In this document: positions 42,089 to 50,590 of the stretch, piece after piece
How the letters are laid out: each line of letters starts with the position of its first letter
Position numbering within the stretch: the stretch's first letter is position 1
Source of the DNA: Actinomycetes bacterium
GTDB taxonomy: Bacteria > Actinomycetota > Actinomycetes > Propionibacteriales > Propionibacteriaceae
Length of the DNA stretch: 56,240 nt
Reading direction: 5' to 3'
NCBI GenBank assembly: GCA_023392635.1
Contig: JAEVYS010000121.1
Span: forward strand, 1-56,240
Made by a program: the position numbers and the translations under genes
Notes under the pieces: model-generated
Databases searched by the model: none
What the model saw: only the letters and a program-made list of their open reading frames with translations
What the model was told of the DNA's origin: nothing

Positions 42089-43156
42089 TCAGGCCGGGTA
42101 GACGGTGACCGACGCGGCCTTGATCGAGAGCACCACTTCGCGGCCGGGGTAGAGGTCGAGTTCCGCGACGGAGGCCGGCGTGACGTCGGCGGCCAGGACG
42201 TGGCCGTGGTGGTCGTCGCTGCGCAGCCGGACGAGGTCGCCGCGCGGCTCGAGCTCGACGATGGTGACCCGGAGGTTGTTCCTGGGGCTGCCCGCCGGCG
42301 CGGTGAGGTAGACCGCCACATCGCTGGGCGAGAACACCGCGGCCACAGGGTCGCCGTCCGCGACGCTCTCGTCCCTCCTGGTCCCGTCCAGCCGGAACCC
42401 GTCGGCAGCGACGACGGCGCTCCCGGCCAGCGAACCCCGCACGAGGTTGAGGCCGGCCAGCCGTGCCGTGAACCGCGCGCGAGGATGGCGCAACGCCTCC
42501 TCGGTGGGCCCTGACTCGACCAGCCTTCCGCTCTCGAGGACCACGATCCGGTCGGACAGCAGCAGGGCGTCCAGGACGTCGTGGGTGACCAGCAGCATGG
42601 TCCGCCGGGCGAGGACGCGGCGCAGGACCCGGCGCAGGGTCGGCGCCACGGCGATGTCGAGGGCGGCCATCGGCTCGTCCAGCAGCAGCAGGTGCGGCTC
42701 GGCAGCGAGGGCTCGCGCGATCGCGACCCGCTGCGCCTGGCCACCCGACAGCTGGTCCGGTCGCCGCGACGCCAGCTCCGACGCGCCGACCTCCTCCAGC
42801 CAGTGCCCGGCCGCGGCCCGCGAATCTGCCCTGGTGCCCCCGCTGACGCGCCGTGGGTACGCGACGTTGTCCAGCACGCTGAGGTGCGGGAAGAGCAGTG
42901 GGTCCTGTGCCAGCAGCGCGATCGAGCGCCGGTGCGGTGGAAGCCACGACCGCTGCCCACCGCCGAGGCGGAACAGGACCTCGCCGTCGAGGCTCGCGGA
43001 GCCCGCGTCCGGCCGGAGGGTGCCGGCGAGCAGGCCCAGCAGCGTGGACTTGCCCGAGCCGTTCGCGCCCAGCACGGCGACGTGCTCACCCGGTTGCACC
43101 TCCAGCCCCACGTCGAAGGCCCGCGAGGCCAGTCCTGCGGCGAATGTGAGGCTCAT
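42089..43156 (-). CDS. modC: Molybdate ABC transporter ATPase
   Basis: 355 aa. Walker A GANGSGKSTLL (about 31-41), signature LSGGQAQRVAIARAL, Walker B HLLLLDEPMAALD, then the switch His in LLVTHDVLDA. A C-terminal TOBE/MOP domain (about 290-355, ending VVLSIKAASVTVYPA) senses oxyanion or stabilises the dimer, as in ModC/CysA. ATG overlaps the modB stop (ATGA). Last gene of the molybdate operon. Confidence 0.9.
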   Translation of the reverse strand: MSLTFAAGLASRAFDVGLEVQPGEHVAVLGANGSGKSTLLGLLAGTLRPDAGSASLDGEVLFRLGGGQRSWLPPHRRSIALLAQDPLLFPHLSVLDNVAYPRRVSGGTRADSRAAAGHWLEEVGASELASRRPDQLSGGQAQRVAIARALAAEPHLLLLDEPMAALDIAVAPTLRRVLRRVLARRTMLLVTHDVLDALLLSDRIVVLESGRLVESGPTEEALRHPRARFTARLAGLNLVRGSLAGSAVVAADGFRLDGTRRDESVADGDPVAAVFSPSDVAVYLTAPAGSPRNNLRVTIVELEPRGDLVRLRSDDHHGHVLAADVTPASVAELDLYPGREVVLSIKAASVTVYPA

Positions 43157-43959
43157 GCCGTCGGCCGTCCGGAGGAGTTCATCGTGACGACCGTCATCAG
43201 GACGGCCACCACCACCAGCACCAATGACAGCGCGACCGCGGCGTCAGGGTCCCCGACCTGCTGGAGGTAGATCTCCAGCGGGAGCGTCCGCGTGACCCCC
43301 TGGAGGCTGCCGGCGAACGTGATCGTCGCACCGAACTCCCCGAGGGCCCGGGCGAAGGAGAGGGCGGCCGCCGATGCCAGCCCGGGCAGCACCAGCGGGA
43401 GCGTGATCGTGCGCAGCACGGTGGACGGACGGGCGCCGAGGGTGGCCGCGACGCGCTCGTACCGGTGGCCGACGCTGCGCAGCGACCCCTCGAGCGAGAC
43501 CACGAGGAAGGGCAGCGCGACGAACGTCTGTGCCAGCACGACCGCCGCCGTGGAGAAGGCGACGGGGACTCCGAGCACCACCATGGTCTGGCCGAGCAGC
43601 CCCCTGCGTCCGAACGTGTAGAGCAGGGCGATGCCCCCCACCACCGGCGGCAGGACCAGCGGCAGCAGGGCGAGCGACCGCAGCAGACGGCGCCCGGGAA
43701 AACGCCGTCGCGCCAGAACGAGCGCCATCGGCACGCCGAGCACCAGGCACGCCACCGTGGCCGCCAGGGAGGTGAGCAGGCTGAGCCGGAGGGCCGCCAG
43801 GGAGGAGTCGCTGGTGATCAGCTCCCCGAACCGTGACCAGTCGAGGCGCACGGCCAGGGCGAACAGCGGCAGGGCGACGAACACGATGCCGAGGGAGGCC
43901 GGGACGAACACCCAGCGCGGCAGCCCCGAGTACTCCGGATCACGCCGACGGGCTCGCAT
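43153..43959 (-). CDS. modB: Molybdate ABC transporter permease
   Basis: 268 aa with five or six transmembrane helices and the cytoplasmic EAA-type loop in ERVAATLGARPSTVLRTITL. A FARALGEFGATITFAG segment is highly typical of ModB/CysT permeases. ATG at 43959 lies 11 nt after the modA stop. A longer upstream frame is not coding. Couples to modC by overlap. Confidence 0.92.
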   Translation of the reverse strand: MRARRRDPEYSGLPRWVFVPASLGIVFVALPLFALAVRLDWSRFGELITSDSSLAALRLSLLTSLAATVACLVLGVPMALVLARRRFPGRRLLRSLALLPLVLPPVVGGIALLYTFGRRGLLGQTMVVLGVPVAFSTAAVVLAQTFVALPFLVVSLEGSLRSVGHRYERVAATLGARPSTVLRTITLPLVLPGLASAAALSFARALGEFGATITFAGSLQGVTRTLPLEIYLQQVGDPDAAVALSLVLVVVAVLMTVVTMNSSGRPTA

Positions 43960-43970
43960 GGCCGGTCCCC

Positions 43971-44750
43971 CTAGCCCGCCGTGCCGAAGCCGGCGTCGGT
44001 GAGCACCCTCTGCCCGTCGGCGCTGAGCACGAGGTCGACGAACTCCTGGCCGAGCGCCGCCTGCGGGCCGGTCCGGAGCGCGACGATCGAGTTGTTGTTG
44101 GTCGCCGTGGCCGACTCCGGGAAGGCGATGCCGAGGACGCGTCCCTTCGCCGCGAGGACGTCGGTCCGGTAGACCAGCCCTGCGTCCGCCTCGCCGGACT
44201 CCACCTTGGCCAGCACGTCGGTCACGGCCTGCTCCTCGCTGACCGGCCGGAGGGTCACCCCGGCGGCACGGGCGACCTTCGCCGCGACCGCCCCGCACGG
44301 GACGGCAGGGGCGCAGGTCACGAGCTTCGTGCCCGGCCGGGCGAGGTCGGCAAAGGTCGCCACCCGGGCCGGGTTGCCCGGCGGCACGGCGATCTGGAGC
44401 TGGTTCGTGGCGTACGGCTTCGGCACCGTGGCGCCCAGCCCGGCGGCCGTCACGGTCGCCATGGTGGCGTCGTTCGCCGAGGCGAACACGTCGGCGGGGG
44501 CACCCTGGGTGAGCTGCTCGGCGAGAGCCTGGGAGCCGGCGAAGTTGAAGCTGACGGTGACGCCCGGACGGGTGGACTCGAAGCTGGCCCCGAGCGCGGT
44601 GAACGTTGTCCTCATGGACGCGGCGGCGAAGACCGTCACCGCGGTGCCGCGCGCGGCGCCGGCCGTGGACCCCACGGGCTCGCTGCAACCGGTCGCGGCT
44701 GCGAGCGCGACGACCAGCACGCTGGCCACCGGGACGAGGCGGCGTGGCAC
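43971..44750 (-). CDS. modA: Molybdate-binding lipoprotein
   Basis: 259 aa. The GTG start at 44750 is preceded by GAGGGGAAG and gives a lipoprotein signal with lipobox ATGC. The mature part has the ModA pattern TVFAAASMRTTFTALG at its start, NFAGSQALAEQLTQGAPADVFASAND and a late ADAGLVYRTDVLA. It captures molybdate or tungstate outside the membrane for ModBC. Second gene of the operon. Confidence 0.92.
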   Translation of the reverse strand: MPRRLVPVASVLVVALAAATGCSEPVGSTAGAARGTAVTVFAAASMRTTFTALGASFESTRPGVTVSFNFAGSQALAEQLTQGAPADVFASANDATMATVTAAGLGATVPKPYATNQLQIAVPPGNPARVATFADLARPGTKLVTCAPAVPCGAVAAKVARAAGVTLRPVSEEQAVTDVLAKVESGEADAGLVYRTDVLAAKGRVLGIAFPESATATNNNSIVALRTGPQAALGQEFVDLVLSADGQRVLTDAGFGTAG

Positions 44751-44761
44751 GGGGCTTCCCC

Positions 44762-45163
44762 TCAGGCCGGGTGCGGCGTCTCGACAATGACGTTGGTGGC
44801 CTTGATGACGGCCACCGCGATCGAGCCCGGCTCGAGCCCCAGTTCGGTGACCGCTTCGGTACTCATCAAGGACACCACCCGGAAGGGCCCGCACACCATC
44901 TCGACCTGGGACATGACCTTGTCCGACACCACCTCGGTGACCAGTCCCACGAACCGGTTGCGCGCAGAGCGGCCGACACCGGAGCGGTCCCGGGCGGGCG
45001 AGGCCTGCCCGCGGGCGAAGACGGCGAGGTCGCGCCCGTCGATCACCTTGCGGTTGCTCGCGTCGAGGGCGTGGTCGAGCGCGCCGGAATCGAGCCAGCG
45101 CCGGACGGTGTCGTCGCTCACGCCGAGAAGCTCGGCGGCCTCGCTGATCCGAAGTTGCGGCAT
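44762..45163 (-). CDS. HTH-TOBE molybdate-responsive regulator
   Basis: 133 aa. A MerR/excisionase-like HTH (residues about 4-55, LRISEAAELLGVSDDTVRRWLD) is joined to one C-terminal TOBE/MOP domain (about 68-130, RNRFVGLVTEVVSDKVMSQVEM) that binds molybdate. It differs from E. coli ModE, which has a winged helix and two TOBE units, but plays the part in many actinobacteria. It lies 11 nt before modA on the same strand and probably represses the operon when molybdate is plentiful. Confidence 0.85.
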   Translation of the reverse strand: MPQLRISEAAELLGVSDDTVRRWLDSGALDHALDASNRKVIDGRDLAVFARGQASPARDRSGVGRSARNRFVGLVTEVVSDKVMSQVEMVCGPFRVVSLMSTEAVTELGLEPGSIAVAVIKATNVIVETPHPA

Positions 45164-45186
45164 GAGCTTGACGTTAGCGCCGCACC

Positions 45187-45222
45187 TGCGGATCCGCCAG
45201 CGTACCGCGGGCGGATCGCGCA
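45187..45222 (-). terminator. Inverted repeat between phosphoesterase and mod operon
   Basis: TGCG-GATCCGCC (45187-45198) pairs with GGCGGATC-(G)-CGCA (45210-45222) with a one-base bulge. It follows the phosphoesterase stop on the minus strand and precedes the mod operon, so it may be a terminator or, less likely, an operator for the HTH-TOBE protein. No T-run. Confidence 0.4.
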
Positions 45223-45232
45223 GGGCGGCGGC

Positions 45233-46882
45233 TCAGCGGCGGCCGTTCCCCAGCCTGATGGCGCTGCGCAGGTCGTTCACCTTCGTGTCGCGGATCCCGA
45301 CCGGCGCCAGCCCGTAGGCTCGCTCGAGCGTCGCGATGATCGAGGTGGTGTCGTAGACCGTGTGGTCCACACCAGACGAGGTCATGCGCTTCGACAGCAG
45401 CAGTGCCGGAATGCGGGTGCCCGGGCCGAACGCGTCGTGCGCACCGGCCGTCGCGCTTCCCGCACCGGGGGGCGGAACGTGGTCCCAGGCGCCGCCGAAC
45501 TCGTCGTAGGTGACGATGATCAGGGTCTGGCGCGCCTGCGGCCCGTTCATCACGGCCTTGATCAGGTCGACCAGGTGACTGCTGCCGCTGTTCGCGCTGG
45601 CATAGCCGGGATGCTCGTTCTCGGCACCGTAGGGCTTGACGAAGCTGACGGCCGGCAGGTTGCCCACGGCGGCCGCGTCGAAGAAGTCGGTCTCGTCCTG
45701 CAGGTGGTGCCGTCCCGGCTTGCCCGGCGCGTAGGCCGAGAAGTAGTTGAACGGCTGGTGGTGGTACTGGAACAGCGGCCCGGGCGAGCCCGCCTCGGCC
45801 TCGTCCCAGCCGCCCGAGTACCACGCCCACGAGATTCCCCTGGCACTGAGACGATCGCCGATGTTGGGGTACTTGGCGTCGTCGATGAGCGGCATGTAGC
45901 GACCGCTGGCGCGCGGGGCCTGGCCCGGCTGGATCGTGTTCACGGCGAAGTTGCCACACGCGAGCCGGTAGTTCTCCACGTCGGACGGGTCGGCGCAGGC
46001 CTCGGTCATCTGGCCGTCCACGACGGTGGCCGACGTCTGGTACTGGTCGTAGTTGTTGACCGGCATGCCGTTGGCGTCGAGCACCGAGTTGAGTGCCCTC
46101 CGGTCCGCCGGGATGGAGGCGTCGGCCGTGACGACGGGCGCGCGGCCGGCGATCAACCACTGGTGGTTCAGGAACGACCCGCCGTTCGCTCCCTGGAAGA
46201 ACCGGTCGGCGATCACGTAGTTCGGTGCGCCCTTGCCGTGGAGGTAGGTGTAGATCGGCAGCTTGGTGGTGTCGTAGATGCCCATCGAGAGGCCGACCGC
46301 GTCCGAGCCGGTGACGTAGCGGTTCTGCGCCCCGCCGTTGATCTGGTACTTCTCCTGGTAGAAGCGATGGACCAGGTCCCGTGTGCAGCCACCGGGTTCG
46401 CCGCTTCCCTTCAGCACGCCCTTCGAGGCGAAGACTCCCGGCGCCGGGCAGGTGGTGTCGGTGGGCGAGATGTAGTCGTCGATCAGGAACGGCTTGTTCG
46501 CGAAGGCGCTGGCGGTGATGCCGTGGACCGGGTCCGTACACGAGGAGTCCAGCGGCGGTGAGGTGAGGTTCACATCATTCTGCGGCAGGCACCGGTAGGG
46601 CTTGCCGTCCTGGCCGATCTGCTGCTTCTGGCTCGCCGTCGCCTGGCGTGGCCCGTCCACCGCACTCCTGCCCACCTTCCCCCACAGCCCGTACAGGTTG
46701 TCGAAACTGTGGTTCTCCTGGTAGATCACCACGACGTTCTTGTAGCCACCGAGGACGGACGGGGACCCTGTGCCGGGGCGGCCCTCCGGTGGCGCGGAAT
46801 GGGCAAGGGGTCCGGACAGGCTGATCGCGAGCACGGCCGCAGCGGCAGTGGCGATGAACCTGGCCTGGGATCGGAAGGTCAT
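45233..46882 (-). CDS. Secreted phosphoesterase (phospholipase C/acid phosphatase type)
   Basis: 549 aa. A signal peptide (about 1-29, ending LAHSA) is followed by a phosphoesterase-family domain. The N-terminal metal-site motif VVVIYQENHSFDNLYG, the central NHQWLIAG and the late IIVTYDEFGGAWDHV segment are diagnostic of the PLC/AcpA superfamily (alkaline phosphatase fold). AAGGAG precedes the ATG at 46882, chosen over a longer frame that lacks a signal. It likely hydrolyses phospholipids or phosphate esters outside the cell. Stands alone. Confidence 0.88.
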   Translation of the reverse strand: MTFRSQARFIATAAAAVLAISLSGPLAHSAPPEGRPGTGSPSVLGGYKNVVVIYQENHSFDNLYGLWGKVGRSAVDGPRQATASQKQQIGQDGKPYRCLPQNDVNLTSPPLDSSCTDPVHGITASAFANKPFLIDDYISPTDTTCPAPGVFASKGVLKGSGEPGGCTRDLVHRFYQEKYQINGGAQNRYVTGSDAVGLSMGIYDTTKLPIYTYLHGKGAPNYVIADRFFQGANGGSFLNHQWLIAGRAPVVTADASIPADRRALNSVLDANGMPVNNYDQYQTSATVVDGQMTEACADPSDVENYRLACGNFAVNTIQPGQAPRASGRYMPLIDDAKYPNIGDRLSARGISWAWYSGGWDEAEAGSPGPLFQYHHQPFNYFSAYAPGKPGRHHLQDETDFFDAAAVGNLPAVSFVKPYGAENEHPGYASANSGSSHLVDLIKAVMNGPQARQTLIIVTYDEFGGAWDHVPPPGAGSATAGAHDAFGPGTRIPALLLSKRMTSSGVDHTVYDTTSIIATLERAYGLAPVGIRDTKVNDLRSAIRLGNGRR

Positions 46883-47084
46883 GGGAGCTCCTTTGGGGAT
46901 GATGCGTCGCCGACGATGGTGGGCAGACCCAGAACGATCTGTTGGTATCACGGGCTGCACGGCCACGGAATACGCAATCCGGCCGCTCCGGGACGATTCG
47001 CCCACCGCGAGCGGCACCAACCGGCAACTACGACTGAACCGTTCACGACCGTGGTTAGTCTTGGGGTGAAGAAGGAGAAGAAAG

Positions 47085-47264
47085 ACGTCCAGTCGCCCGC
47101 AGGCCAAGTGCCCGATCCGTATCGGTGAGCCCTGCACCCTGTGCTTCCCCGGCGCCGACGGCCCGCAGACCTGCGGCCTGGTCTACCTCGTACAGTCCGA
47201 TCTCGAACTGCGGGAGTTGAGGCTGGCCACGCGCGCCGAGGTCCGGTCGGCGCCCCCGTCCTGA
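47085..47264 (+). CDS. Small Cys-rich conserved protein, apparent ACG start
   Basis: 59 aa frame reading SSRPQAKCPIRIGEPCTLCF, then PGADGPQTCGLVYLVQSDLE and LRELR, ending at TGA 47262-47264. The CPIRxGEPCTLC...CGLV pattern matches short actinobacterial proteins that I believe are Pfam DUF6767. An in-frame stop lies at 47067-47069 and there is no ATG, GTG, TTG or CTG before the conserved region. However, AAGGAG at 47072-47077 sits seven bases before ACG at 47085, where homologues would have ATG. So it is either a real ACG start, a decayed gene or a sequencing error. Function unknown; four Cys suggest metal binding. Confidence 0.6.
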   Translation, partial: TSSRPQAKCPIRIGEPCTLCFPGADGPQTCGLVYLVQSDLELRELRLATRAEVRSAPPS

Positions 47265-47347
47265 CCGGTGCGTCGGGCCGGCCCCCATCGCGGGCCGGCC
47301 GCCCGGTCCGCCGTGCCACTCACCCAGCCGGAAGAAAGGCCACCGGA

Positions 47348-47806
47348 ATGAACCTTCCCCGTACCGCCTGTTACGTCGCCTCGCCGCTGCTGGTTACTGC
47401 CGGAGGCACCGCCTGGGCCGTGATCACCCGCCAACTCAGGGCGCAGAAGATCGACGTCCATCCCGACTCGCCGAGGCTGGCCGGAAGACCGGTGGCCGGC
47501 CCGGTGACCGCGTTCACCCAGGCAGCAGTCATCGAGAAGCACGCCCTCGGAATGGGTCAGGGCCGCACCTTCGCCGAGATCAGCGAGGAATGGCTCCACG
47601 CCAGCAGGACCGGCGACACCGCCCGCGCCGAGGAACTCGCCGGGCCGCGCCAGATGATCATGCAGGCGAACTTCCTTCGCGCCTCGCTCTTCACCTCTGT
47701 GCTCGCCTACGGGGTGTCCGCCCTGACCATGGGCATCGGCGTCCTGACCGCCGTCGTCGGCAGCGCACTCCCGAGTCCGGACGCCGGCCGGCCAGTCCTG
47801 GCGTGA
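47348..47806 (+). CDS. Conserved small membrane protein
   Basis: 152 aa. It has one N-terminal transmembrane helix (about 6-26), a cytoplasmic or external middle with AGRPVAGPVTAFTQAAVIEKHAL, and a second hydrophobic pair (about 107-140). Similar actinobacterial proteins are often mislabelled aromatic ring-opening dioxygenase LigA, but no dioxygenase features are present. A GGAAGAAAGG stretch precedes the ATG. Function unknown. Confidence 0.72.
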   Translation: MNLPRTACYVASPLLVTAGGTAWAVITRQLRAQKIDVHPDSPRLAGRPVAGPVTAFTQAAVIEKHALGMGQGRTFAEISEEWLHASRTGDTARAEELAGPRQMIMQANFLRASLFTSVLAYGVSALTMGIGVLTAVVGSALPSPDAGRPVLA

Positions 47807-47873
47807 CGGCGGCAGAAGCCCTCGGCACGCCCCACGCGCCTGGTCGGGCGTTCCCCGGGATCGGCGGTCCGGC

Positions 47874-48068
47874 TCACTCGCGCCAGCACCACGGAGCGAC
47901 CATGAACGTCTGGTAGAACGCCGTCCTCTTGTGTGCCTCGATCGCGTCCTGGATCCGGTCGGCACGCCGCTCATCGAGCTGCCGTACGGGTTCGTCGCCG
48001 GGACGCCGTGCCCGGGGGCGGAGGAGGACGCGTCCCCGCCCATGCGGGAACGTGCGGTTCGTACGCAT
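47874..48068 (-). CDS. Small hypothetical protein
   Basis: 64 aa. A basic N-terminus (MRTNRTFPHGRGRV) is followed by a helical stretch DERRADRIQDAIEAHKRTAF and a C-terminal MVAPWCWRE. The ATG at 48068 follows a near-perfect GGAGGTGA ribosome site with seven-base spacing, and the second half shows strong G/C in third codon positions, which supports real coding. No family recognised. It lies 57 nt after the next minus-strand gene (48126-48422) and could be cotranscribed with it. Confidence 0.5.
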   Translation of the reverse strand: MRTNRTFPHGRGRVLLRPRARRPGDEPVRQLDERRADRIQDAIEAHKRTAFYQTFMVAPWCWRE

Positions 48069-48125
48069 TCGGCCATCACCTCCGCCGCGGTTCGCCACCA
48101 ACGCTACGCGCGCGAGGTGACCACC

Positions 48126-48422
48126 TCACTCCTGTCGGGCAGCGTCACGCAGTTCCAGTATCCGCGTGGTGGGCGAGCCGGCCAGGGCCGGGCTGTTGGC
48201 CTGGTCGGTCCAGACGCGGGTGCGCAGGAAGTCGAGGAAGGACTCGGCCCGGCCGGCGGTGTCGAACTCCAGGTCGACCAGCACGTAGTTCGGGTCGTCG
48301 AGCGGTTGGCGGATCGCGTGGGCACGGACGCCGGCGCGCAGCCGCACGTCGGCGAACCGGGCGAAGGCCTGGCTCCAGGTGTCGAAGTCTGTGATCGCGT
48401 GCTCGATGTGCAGTGTGAACAT
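48126..48422 (-). CDS. Ferredoxin-like fold hypothetical protein
   Basis: 98 aa cytoplasmic protein. The pattern LHIEHAITDFDTWSQAFARF, a central beta strand NYVLVDLEFDTA and helix RAESFLDFLRTRVW suggest a dimeric alpha/beta-barrel (ABM or cyclase-like) fold. No catalytic residues can be named. ATG at 48422, divergent from a LuxR regulator gene 80 nt away, which may control it. Confidence 0.7.
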   Translation of the reverse strand: MFTLHIEHAITDFDTWSQAFARFADVRLRAGVRAHAIRQPLDDPNYVLVDLEFDTAGRAESFLDFLRTRVWTDQANSPALAGSPTTRILELRDAARQE

Positions 48423-48502
48423 GTGTCCAGACTCGCCGTGGCCCCGCCGGCATCCCATCCCAGATCGCTGGGTCCGCCACGGCGGCCCCGTACGCTCTTC
48501 GC

Positions 48503-49522
48503 GTGACGGGTCGAGCGCCGATCGGGCAGGTGGCCCGAGCGATCCTGCGGCGGTGCAGCGAGGGTCGCCCGGCTCGGGCGCTGCGTGCCTCGGTGATCCA
48601 GGAACTCCGCCGGACACTGCGCTTCGACCACTACGTCTTCGTCCTCACCGACCCCGCCACCAGCGTCGGCGTCGACCCGTTGGCCGACCTCCCCGGCGTC
48701 CCCGATCTGGCCCGGACGATCCGCCTCAAGTACGCCACGGGACTGAACCGGTGGACCTCGCTCGAGGGCGTGGCATCGCTGGGGCAGGACGCCGCGGCCA
48801 GCCGGCTGTGGCGGGAGGTGCAGCAGCCGTTGGGGATCACCGACGTGGTCTCGGTCGTCTTCCGTGACTCGTTCGGTTGCTGGGGCTTCCTCGACCTCTG
48901 GTTGCGCGAGCAATTGCAGCCGGACCAACGGCACCTGTTGGAGCGGGTGGCGCCGGTGGTGACCACGGCGCTGCGTGCTGCGGTGGCCGGCACTCTTCGC
49001 CAGGTGCCCACCGTGCCGCCCGGCGCGTCCGGCCCCGCTGCCCTCCTTCTGGACGACGACCTGCGGGTCACCGGCAGCACGCAGGCCATGGACGACCGGC
49101 TCCGCAGCCTGCTGCCCGGCCGGGACGGTGTGCAGCCCGTGCCCGCCGCGGCGTTCAACGTCGCCGCGCAGCTCCTCTCCGTGGAGGACGGCGTCGACCA
49201 CAACGACCCCACGGCACGGACCCACCTGGCCGAGGGCCGCTGGGTCGTCGTCCGTGCCGCCCGGCTCAGGCCGTCCGGATCGATCAGCGTCTCGGTGGAG
49301 CCCACCACTCCCGCCGAGCGGCTGGACCTGTGCGTGCGAGCGTTCGGACTCACCCCGCGGGAGGCGGACATCGTCCGCAAGGTCGCCCAGGGGCTGGACA
49401 CCGCCCAGATCGCTGCCGAACTGCACCTGGCGCCCTACACGGTCCAGGACCACCTGAAGTCCGTGTTCGCCAAGGCCCGCGTCGGCAGCCGGCGCGACCT
49501 CGTGCCGATGCTGGCCGGCTGA
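48503..49522 (+). CDS. LuxR-family transcriptional regulator
   Basis: 339 aa. A long N-terminal region with a GAF-like character (about 25-165, RFDHYVFVLTDPATS, then LWREVQQPLGITDVVSVVF) ends in a C-terminal LuxR HTH (about 272-335, LTPREADIVRKVAQGLDTAQIAAEL with YTVQDHLKSVFAKARV as recognition region). GTG start at 48503. No receiver domain, so it probably responds to a small ligand. Divergent from the small alpha/beta-barrel protein gene. Confidence 0.83.
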   Translation: MTGRAPIGQVARAILRRCSEGRPARALRASVIQELRRTLRFDHYVFVLTDPATSVGVDPLADLPGVPDLARTIRLKYATGLNRWTSLEGVASLGQDAAASRLWREVQQPLGITDVVSVVFRDSFGCWGFLDLWLREQLQPDQRHLLERVAPVVTTALRAAVAGTLRQVPTVPPGASGPAALLLDDDLRVTGSTQAMDDRLRSLLPGRDGVQPVPAAAFNVAAQLLSVEDGVDHNDPTARTHLAEGRWVVVRAARLRPSGSISVSVEPTTPAERLDLCVRAFGLTPREADIVRKVAQGLDTAQIAAELHLAPYTVQDHLKSVFAKARVGSRRDLVPMLAG

Positions 49523-49642
49523 GCCCGGACCTCGGGTCGGCGGCATCAGGACGACCAGGCCACTGGCGGCCACGCGGAGGTCTCGCGGTAGCGAGCTTGG
49601 GCGGGAGCGGCGTTCGCCGTCGGCACCCCCCGGTCGGTGACC

Positions 49643-50488
49643 TCAGCCGACGAGGGACTGCGTGCCGAGCACCACCGCGAGTGCGAGCCGCTCCGCGTCC
49701 TCCGTGCCCGGCTCGGCGGTGTAGACGAGAATCCGAAGATCGTCCCCGGCGACAATGAGTGCGTCGCAGTCCAGGGTGATGGGGCCGACCACGGGATGGT
49801 CGATGGTCTTGTGCTTCGAGGTGGTGGCCGGAGCCAGTGGGGTGTCGGACTCCCAGAGTTCGACGAAGCGCGGGCTCTGGGCGGCGAGGTCCCGGATGAG
49901 CCGCCGGAGTGAGCGGTCGGCCGGATAGCGGGAGGCGGTCATCCGCAGGTCGGCGACGAGATGCGCCTCGAAGGCGGCTTGGTCCTCGGCGGAGTGGACC
50001 GCCCGCGAGCCGGGGCCCACCAGGTGACGCCAGATGGTGTTGCGCTGGATACCCCGTGTTCTGGTGGTGTCGCCCATCAGCGCGTCGTACGGGGCGTTGG
50101 CGGTGATCAGGGTGTTCGTGGCATCGAAGACGGCGACCGGAGTGCCGGCCAGTCGATCCAGCAGCCGCTGGACGCTCGGCGTGATCCGGGTCGGAACCAG
50201 CGTGGCGCCCGGCGCGGCGTGCCCCGCGAGGCGGAACAGCAGGTCCCGTTCCACGTCGGACAGGCGCAGCGCTCGGGCGAGCGCCTCCACCACCTGCGCC
50301 GACGGCGACGTCGCCCGTCCCTGCTCCAGGCGGGTCAGGTAGTCGGTGGAGATGCCGGACAGGGCGGCCAACTCCTCGCGCCGCAGGCCCGGGGCCCGGC
50401 GCCGGTTGCCCTCGGGCACACCCACGTCTTCGGGCACGAGGCGGTCACGCCAGCGCCGCACTGCCCCGCCGAACTCCCACGTCCCCAC
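49643..50488 (-). CDS. XRE-family regulator with MmyB-like ligand domain
   Basis: 281 aa. The N-terminal XRE HTH (about 22-85: APGLRREELAALSGISTDYLTRLEQGR) is followed by an MmyB-like PAS-type domain (about 105-275) with NTLITANAPYDALMGD. This layout is common in actinobacteria beside an oxidoreductase gene. Here an SDR gene starts 102 nt away on the other strand, so it is the likely target. The start is the GTG at 50488; the frame extends much further upstream without support. Confidence 0.85.
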   Translation of the reverse strand: MGTWEFGGAVRRWRDRLVPEDVGVPEGNRRRAPGLRREELAALSGISTDYLTRLEQGRATSPSAQVVEALARALRLSDVERDLLFRLAGHAAPGATLVPTRITPSVQRLLDRLAGTPVAVFDATNTLITANAPYDALMGDTTRTRGIQRNTIWRHLVGPGSRAVHSAEDQAAFEAHLVADLRMTASRYPADRSLRRLIRDLAAQSPRFVELWESDTPLAPATTSKHKTIDHPVVGPITLDCDALIVAGDDLRILVYTAEPGTEDAERLALAVVLGTQSLVG

Positions 50489-50590
50489 CCCCCCAGTGTG
50501 CGCGGTCGGCCCCGGAACTGTCGTGGCCCTGGCAGTCCTATGACAACCCGACGAATGGCTGGACCGCTGGTCGCCGACGAGGCTGCGGAC

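Noticed and set aside
43153..44787. A 544-aa ModA-ModB fusion on the minus strand
   Set aside because: The first half of this frame is out-of-frame modA. The genuine modA and modB are separate frames with their own starts and ribosome sites.
45164..45232. Molybdenum-cofactor riboswitch upstream of the mod operon
   Set aside because: The region is only about 70 bases and holds one simple hairpin; none of the conserved Moco aptamer segments is present.
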